This document shows, one piece after another, positions 20,723 to 24,179 of a stretch of 24,179 nucleotides of DNA. Under the pieces are notes generated by a model, which had not been told where the DNA came from, did no database searches, and saw nothing but the letters and a program-made list of their open reading frames with translations. This stretch comes from a bacterium (GTDB taxonomy: Bacteria; Patescibacteriota; Minisyncoccia; Minisyncoccales; CG1-02-41-26): assembly GCA_021163625.1 (NCBI GenBank), contig JAGGTS010000007.1, positions 1-24,179 on the forward strand, read 5' to 3'. The position numbers and the translations under genes are program-made. The stretch's first letter is position 1. Each line of letters opens with the position of its first letter.

Positions 20723-22471
20723 CTACTCTGAAATAACCCTCAACACTTCTTCAATTGAAGTTATGCCTTGGGCTGCCTTAACAAATCCGTCTTCAAGCAT
20801 CAGCCTCATTCCTTGCTCTTGGGCAGCTTGCTGAATTTCATCGGCGCTTGCCTTCTTATTTATCAATTCTTTTATTGCCTCTGAAGCGCTAAAAACTTCA
20901 AAAATGCCAATCCTTCCCCTGTATCCTGTAGCGCATTCTTTAGAGGCTAATGGGCGATAAAATTTAATACTATCTATCTTGGCGCTTTTATCTAAAATTT
21001 GCTCCTCAATTAAAACTTGTTCAACTCTTTTTAAATCGCAATACTTAGACAAATTGCTTAAATCATCTTTTAGAAGACTGTATTCTTGTTTTTCGTCGCA
21101 CAATTTTCTTACCAGCCTTTGGGCCATTACCAAGTTTAAAGTAGAAGAAAGCAAAAATGGCTCAATGCCCATATCAATCAGCCTTGGTATCGCGCCGGCC
21201 GCAGAATTTGTGTGCAGGGTTGAAAGAACAAGATGCCCAGTCAGAGCGGCGTTGATTGCCAAAGAAGCTGTTTCTTTATCTCTAATTTCTCCAACCATTA
21301 TGATGTCAGGGTCTTGCCTGAGCAACGAACGGAGCCCTGAAGCAAAAGTGAGCCCTATTTTCGGGTTAACTTGGGTTTGATTAATTCTGGGCATTTGGTA
21401 TTCTATGGGGTCTTCAACTGTTGAAATATTTACTGACGGGTCATTCAAAATTTCCATCATAGAGTATAAAGTCGTTGTCTTGCCAGAACCGGTAGGACCG
21501 GTTACCAGAATTATGCCAACAGGCCTTTTTATCGCCCTTTGCACTTTTTCCAAACTTTCGCCCCTCAATCCCAACCCTTCTAAGCTATAACCGCGGGCAC
21601 TTTCAGGCAAAAGGCGCATTACTACCTTTTCTCCATAAAATACCGGCAGAATAGAAACCCTTACAGAGTATTTATAATCTTCTGTCTCTATCTTAAATCG
21701 GCCATCCTGCGGCAAACGATGTTCGTCTAATTTGAGGTTGCTTAAAACTTTTATTCTTGCAACAATTCCTGATTTCGTGCTTATTGGCAAAGTCATTGCA
21801 TCGTGAAGCACGCCATCAATCCTATACCTTACCATTACTTCCTTTTCCATCGGCTCTATATGAACATCGGAGGCCCTTTGTAAAATTGCATGCTTTAAAA
21901 GAGTGTCTATAATCCTTATAATAGGCAATTCTTGGGCAGCTTCCTCCAATCCTTTCTTTTCTTCTTGTTTCCCTTTTTCTGAAACAGTTGTAATCTGGGC
22001 TGCCTCTTTGTTTATAATATCACCAAACTCTGCCTGAAGGTTTTCTTGGTACTGCAAAAGAGCGTTTTTTATGCTTTTTGGATTAGTTAATCTTGGCAAA
22101 ATCTTTAATCCAACTATTTTTTTTATAAAATCAATTGTCTTCAAATCTTTCGGATCAAGCATAGCAACTTCCAAGTTTCTCCCTCTTTTTCTGAAAGCAA
22201 CAATGTTATGAGAACGAGCAACAGGTTCTGGAATAATTTTCAAAATTTTCGGGGAAATTTTTTCTTTTTCTAAATTGACAAAAGGAATACCTAAAATATA
22301 TGCCTCGAGCCTTATTAAATCTTCTGCCGAAATCAGTTTCTCGGCAACTAAAACATCCTCAATTTCTATATTCTGCTTCTTAGCCTTCTTGAGCGCCTTG
22401 TCAAAATCTTTTTCACTAACCAAACCGCTGTCTGTAATAAAATTTCTTAATTGTTGCGGCTCTACATGCAT
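20723..22471 (-). CDS. pilB: PilB, type IV pilus extension ATPase (GspE/PulE family)
   Basis: A 582-aa hexameric motor ATPase. An N-terminal MshEN-type domain covers residues about 5-145. The ATPase core contains SDVHIEP (201-207), Walker A GPTGSGKT (325-332), the Asp box VEDPIEYQMP (352-361), Walker B DPDIIMVGEIRD (387-398) and the His box GHLVLSTLHTN (412-422). The zinc tetracysteine site of PilB/GspE is broken: only C458, C478 and C513 remain, and the usual LCxxC and CxxC pairs read LCDEKQ and KECATGY. Motor residues are intact, so ATPase activity should remain. It is the first pilus structural gene after the receiver gene (60-bp gap), so receiver level may set motor expression or interaction. 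PilT is not in the window. Confidence 0.96.
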   Translation of the reverse strand: MHVEPQQLRNFITDSGLVSEKDFDKALKKAKKQNIEIEDVLVAEKLISAEDLIRLEAYILGIPFVNLEKEKISPKILKIIPEPVARSHNIVAFRKRGRNLEVAMLDPKDLKTIDFIKKIVGLKILPRLTNPKSIKNALLQYQENLQAEFGDIINKEAAQITTVSEKGKQEEKKGLEEAAQELPIIRIIDTLLKHAILQRASDVHIEPMEKEVMVRYRIDGVLHDAMTLPISTKSGIVARIKVLSNLKLDEHRLPQDGRFKIETEDYKYSVRVSILPVFYGEKVVMRLLPESARGYSLEGLGLRGESLEKVQRAIKRPVGIILVTGPTGSGKTTTLYSMMEILNDPSVNISTVEDPIEYQMPRINQTQVNPKIGLTFASGLRSLLRQDPDIIMVGEIRDKETASLAINAALTGHLVLSTLHTNSAAGAIPRLIDMGIEPFLLSSTLNLVMAQRLVRKLCDEKQEYSLLKDDLSNLSKYCDLKRVEQVLIEEQILDKSAKIDSIKFYRPLASKECATGYRGRIGIFEVFSASEAIKELINKKASADEIQQAAQEQGMRLMLEDGFVKAAQGITSIEEVLRVISE

Positions 22472-22531
22472 ATTCTAACAGCTAAAAATATTTCGAAAAA
22501 ACGTAAAACATTTAAAATTATTTTAGCTATT

Positions 22532-22918
22532 TTATTCTTTAGTCTTTTCTCTTGAAGACAAAACCTGGTTAACTTTTTCCACAACCTCTTCCTGGCTATA
22601 GTTTGCCTTTACTAAATAAATTTTCGCTCCTAACTCCAACGCCTTGTCAATATCGCTTATATTGTCCAGGTTTGTTAGGATAATGACCGGTATTTCCTTG
22701 GTCTCTTCTGTTTTCTTTAGGTTACTTAAAACTTCAAACCCATCCATTTTCGGTAAAATCAAATCAAGTAGAATAACATCAGGTTTTTCTTTATTTGCAA
22801 GCTCAATGCCTGCCTTGCCGTTCAATGCACTAATAACCTCATAGCCATTCTTTCTAAACATATCGCCAAGCGTTTTTTGAAGAGCCAATTCGTCTTCAAT
22901 AAAGAGTAAACGTTTCAT
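22532..22918 (-). CDS. Stand-alone receiver-domain response regulator
   Basis: A 128-aa single receiver (CheY-like) domain without DNA-binding output. Acidic pocket E8-D9-E10 (FIEDE), phospho-acceptor D52 (VILLDLILPKMDGFEVL), T82 (IILTN) and K104 (YLVKAN) are in place, although the normally following Pro is Ala. Its output must be by protein contact, like CheY or PilG/PilH, rather than transcription. The start at ATG 22918 is chosen over a TTG at 22933 because receiver domains start with this strand. It lies between the kinase and pilB, which suggests it tunes the pilus motor. Confidence 0.93.
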   Translation of the reverse strand: MKRLLFIEDELALQKTLGDMFRKNGYEVISALNGKAGIELANKEKPDVILLDLILPKMDGFEVLSNLKKTEETKEIPVIILTNLDNISDIDKALELGAKIYLVKANYSQEEVVEKVNQVLSSREKTKE

Positions 22919-22946
22919 AAAAACACGCAGCAAGGCAAATAATTAA

Positions 22947-22966
22947 CAAATGATTTGATTCATTTG
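22947..22966. promoter_or_regulatory. 7-bp inverted repeat in the kinase-receiver gap
   Basis: CAAATGA (22947-22953) and TCATTTG (22960-22966) form a perfect inverted repeat around 6 nt. It sits in the 70-bp gap between the kinase stop and the receiver start. It could be an operator or a small hairpin that sets the kinase-to-receiver ratio. No T-run follows, so it is not a terminator. Confidence 0.35.
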
Positions 22967-22988
22967 ATAAATTATGATTGCCTTAACT

Positions 22989-23960
22989 TTAATTTTTAAT
23001 TTGACTATTTTTAACTGGCAAAATAAACCAAAAAGTTGAACCTTTATTTGCCTCGGAAGAGAAACCTATTTTCCCTCCCATTATTTCTATTAATTTTTTA
23101 CTTATATAGAGCCCAAGCCCGGAACCTTGCGTTTTTAACCTCAACGTATTCCTTGAACGGAAAAATTTCTGGAAAATATATTTTCCTTCTCCCCTTGGAA
23201 TGCCAACCCCTTTATCTTTTATAGCAAAATAAATTTTATTAAAAAACTTTGGCTTTATCAAAATTTTAACATCGCCGGTACCCTTTGTGTAGCGAACAGA
23301 GTTATCCAGAAGATTCTCTATTACTTGTTCCAAGCAAGAAGGGTCAACAGAAATTTTTGGCAAATCGCCTTTTACATCTAAGGCAACATTAATTTGCTTT
23401 CTGTCTGAAAACGGCTTAATTTTTGCAATAGCCTTTCTTGCAATTTCTTCAATAGAAACAAGCTGCTTTTTATAAAACATTTTCCCCGATTCTAAGCGGG
23501 AAACAGTCAAAAGGTCATTAATTAACTTATTCATTCTCTCTATGTTTGCCTTTAAAATGTCAAAATATTCCATTTGTCCTTCGTTTGCCCGCGCAAAATC
23601 ATCATCCGAAACCAATGTTTCTATTGTATATTTAAGGTTTGTCAGGGGGGTTCTTAGCTGGTGAGAAGCAATGCTGATAAATTCTGTCTTCATCCGGGAA
23701 CTTTCAGCAAGCCGTTCAAAACTTCTGGTAATAATATAATCAATAATAATTAAAAAAGCTGTTATAGAGAGAATAGTTAATATAACTGTTTCTGGATCTT
23801 TAATCCTTTTTGAGAGAATAAAATAGCTGACAATGATTGAAGCTATGATGATTAAGCCCATCAAAACAAATAAAAATTCAGGGCATTGAAAGGCAGAAAT
23901 CTCATATTTTCTGCAACGGGACAAGGGATTTAATTGTCTGCAAAACTTTTTAAAATTCAT
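22989..23960 (-). CDS. Membrane sensor histidine kinase
   Basis: A 323-aa kinase starting at ATG 23960. Two membrane helices lie near the N-terminus (about residues 29-49 and 58-80), with almost no extracellular loop. Then follow a HisKA domain with SHQLRTPLTNLK (phospho-His about residue 100) and a HATPase domain with N-box ENLLDNSVRYT, G1 DKGVGIP, F-box IFQKFFR and G2 GSGLGLYISKKLI. No HAMP, PAS or GAF domain is seen, so the signal is probably membrane state or another protein. The first helix is preceded by a Cys-rich stretch (FCRQLNPLSRCRKYEISAFQC). It heads the pilus operon and should phosphorylate the receiver encoded next. A longer TTG-initiated frame from 23978 is rejected because the -10 box lies within it. 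Confidence 0.94.
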   Translation of the reverse strand: MNFKKFCRQLNPLSRCRKYEISAFQCPEFLFVLMGLIIIASIIVSYFILSKRIKDPETVILTILSITAFLIIIDYIITRSFERLAESSRMKTEFISIASHQLRTPLTNLKYTIETLVSDDDFARANEGQMEYFDILKANIERMNKLINDLLTVSRLESGKMFYKKQLVSIEEIARKAIAKIKPFSDRKQINVALDVKGDLPKISVDPSCLEQVIENLLDNSVRYTKGTGDVKILIKPKFFNKIYFAIKDKGVGIPRGEGKYIFQKFFRSRNTLRLKTQGSGLGLYISKKLIEIMGGKIGFSSEANKGSTFWFILPVKNSQIKN

Positions 23961-23966
23961 TGTTTT

Positions 23967-23994
23967 ATTATATAACAAATTGACTTTAAAACAA
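23967..23994 (-). promoter_or_regulatory. Promoter of the kinase-pilus operon, leaderless
   Basis: TTGTTT (23994-23989), a 16-bp spacer and TATAAT (23972-23967) are followed after 6 nt by the ATG at 23960. Transcription would start at or beside the first codon. This is the only clear promoter I see for the 10-kb kinase-pilus block. Confidence 0.7.
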
Positions 23995-24105
23995 AATACA
24001 GATATACTTTTAGAAAAGACAGGGTCCTTCCGATTAGAAAACTTAATAAAATAAACAGTCTATAGACATATATCATATACCCATCTTTTCTGTAAAATTT
24101 TTTGG

Positions 24106-24179
24106 CGGAGTGTGGCCTAGCGGTTTAGGGCGCCTGCTTTGGGAGCAGGAGATCGTGGGTTCAAATCCCACCACTCCGA
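24106..24179 (+). tRNA. tRNA-Pro (anticodon TGG)
   Basis: A 74-nt cloverleaf on the plus strand: acceptor CGGAGTG/CACTCCG with C1 typical of proline tRNAs, D stem GCCT/GGGC, anticodon stem CCTGC/GCAGG with loop TTTGGGA, T stem GTGGG/CCCAC with loop TTCAAAT, discriminator A at the last base of the window. A TAAAAT at 24093-24098 is a candidate -10 box that would start transcription at the first tRNA base. The 127-bp gap to the kinase gene shows no other gene. Confidence 0.97.

Noticed and set aside
1..24179. UGA recoding as in Gracilibacteria or SR1
   Set aside because: All long genes read through cleanly with UGA as stop and no conserved Gly or Trp positions need it.
1..24179. CRISPR arrays, insertion sequences, rRNA
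   Set aside because: No regularly spaced repeats, transposase frames, terminal inverted repeats or rRNA signatures were seen on either strand.

Overview
The window looks like a piece of a chromosome from a Candidate Phyla Radiation (Patescibacteria, probably Parcubacteria-like) bacterium or a similar small-genome lineage. This is an inference from several signs: AT-rich sequence, very short intergenic gaps, few Shine-Dalgarno sequences, tRNA genes without an encoded CCA, a PilB/C/M/N/O-type pilus cluster with no secretin in view, and a gene set (PolX, stand-alone EndoQ, DUF72, Mth938-like, membrane-anchored PEBP) that is common in such genomes. UGA behaves as a normal stop. Almost everything is on the minus strand. 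The exceptions are the first gene and the last tRNA.

Region 1 (1-3400): a plus-strand membrane sensor (7TM-like plus GAF) without a kinase domain converges on a 3D-domain cell-wall protein. Then comes a minus-strand tRNA neighbourhood (Gly, Phe, Ala, Cys, Arg-CCU) with a 116-aa membrane protein of unknown function embedded in it.

Region 2 (3420-11030): a housekeeping and DNA-maintenance stretch. In transcription order it runs MazG-like NTP pyrophosphohydrolase, DUF167, PEBP, EndoQ-like PHP endonuclease, DUF72, Mth938-like, a cryptic 44-aa gene with its own promoter, strong RBS and terminator, a GreA-like factor, a flippase-like membrane protein and PolX. Two PHP-domain DNA repair enzymes and a nucleotide-pool cleaner suggest a theme of base-damage repair.

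Region 3 (11030-13880): a decayed SGNH/GDSL hydrolase pseudogene, an ATP-cone plus Mrr-like nuclease fusion, a GT-A glycosyltransferase resembling mannosylglycerate/glucosylglycerate synthases, and tRNA-Arg(UCU).

Region 4 (13900-23990): a long type IV pilus operon read on the minus strand. It begins at a near-leaderless promoter with a histidine kinase and a stand-alone receiver. It continues with PilB, PilC, three type IV prepilin-like proteins, a large PilX-like protein, PilM, PilN, PilO and a small one-TM protein. No prepilin peptidase, PilT, PilQ or obvious major pilin is in the window. The kinase-receiver pair probably controls pilus expression or the assembly motor. The window ends exactly at the last base of a plus-strand tRNA-Pro.

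I see no mobile element, CRISPR array, rRNA or clear defence island. The most unusual items are the ATP-cone nuclease, the cryptic 44-aa transcription unit, the decayed hydrolase, and details of the pilus operon (altered prepilin cleavage site, lost PilB cysteines, Cys-rich minor-pilin-like protein).
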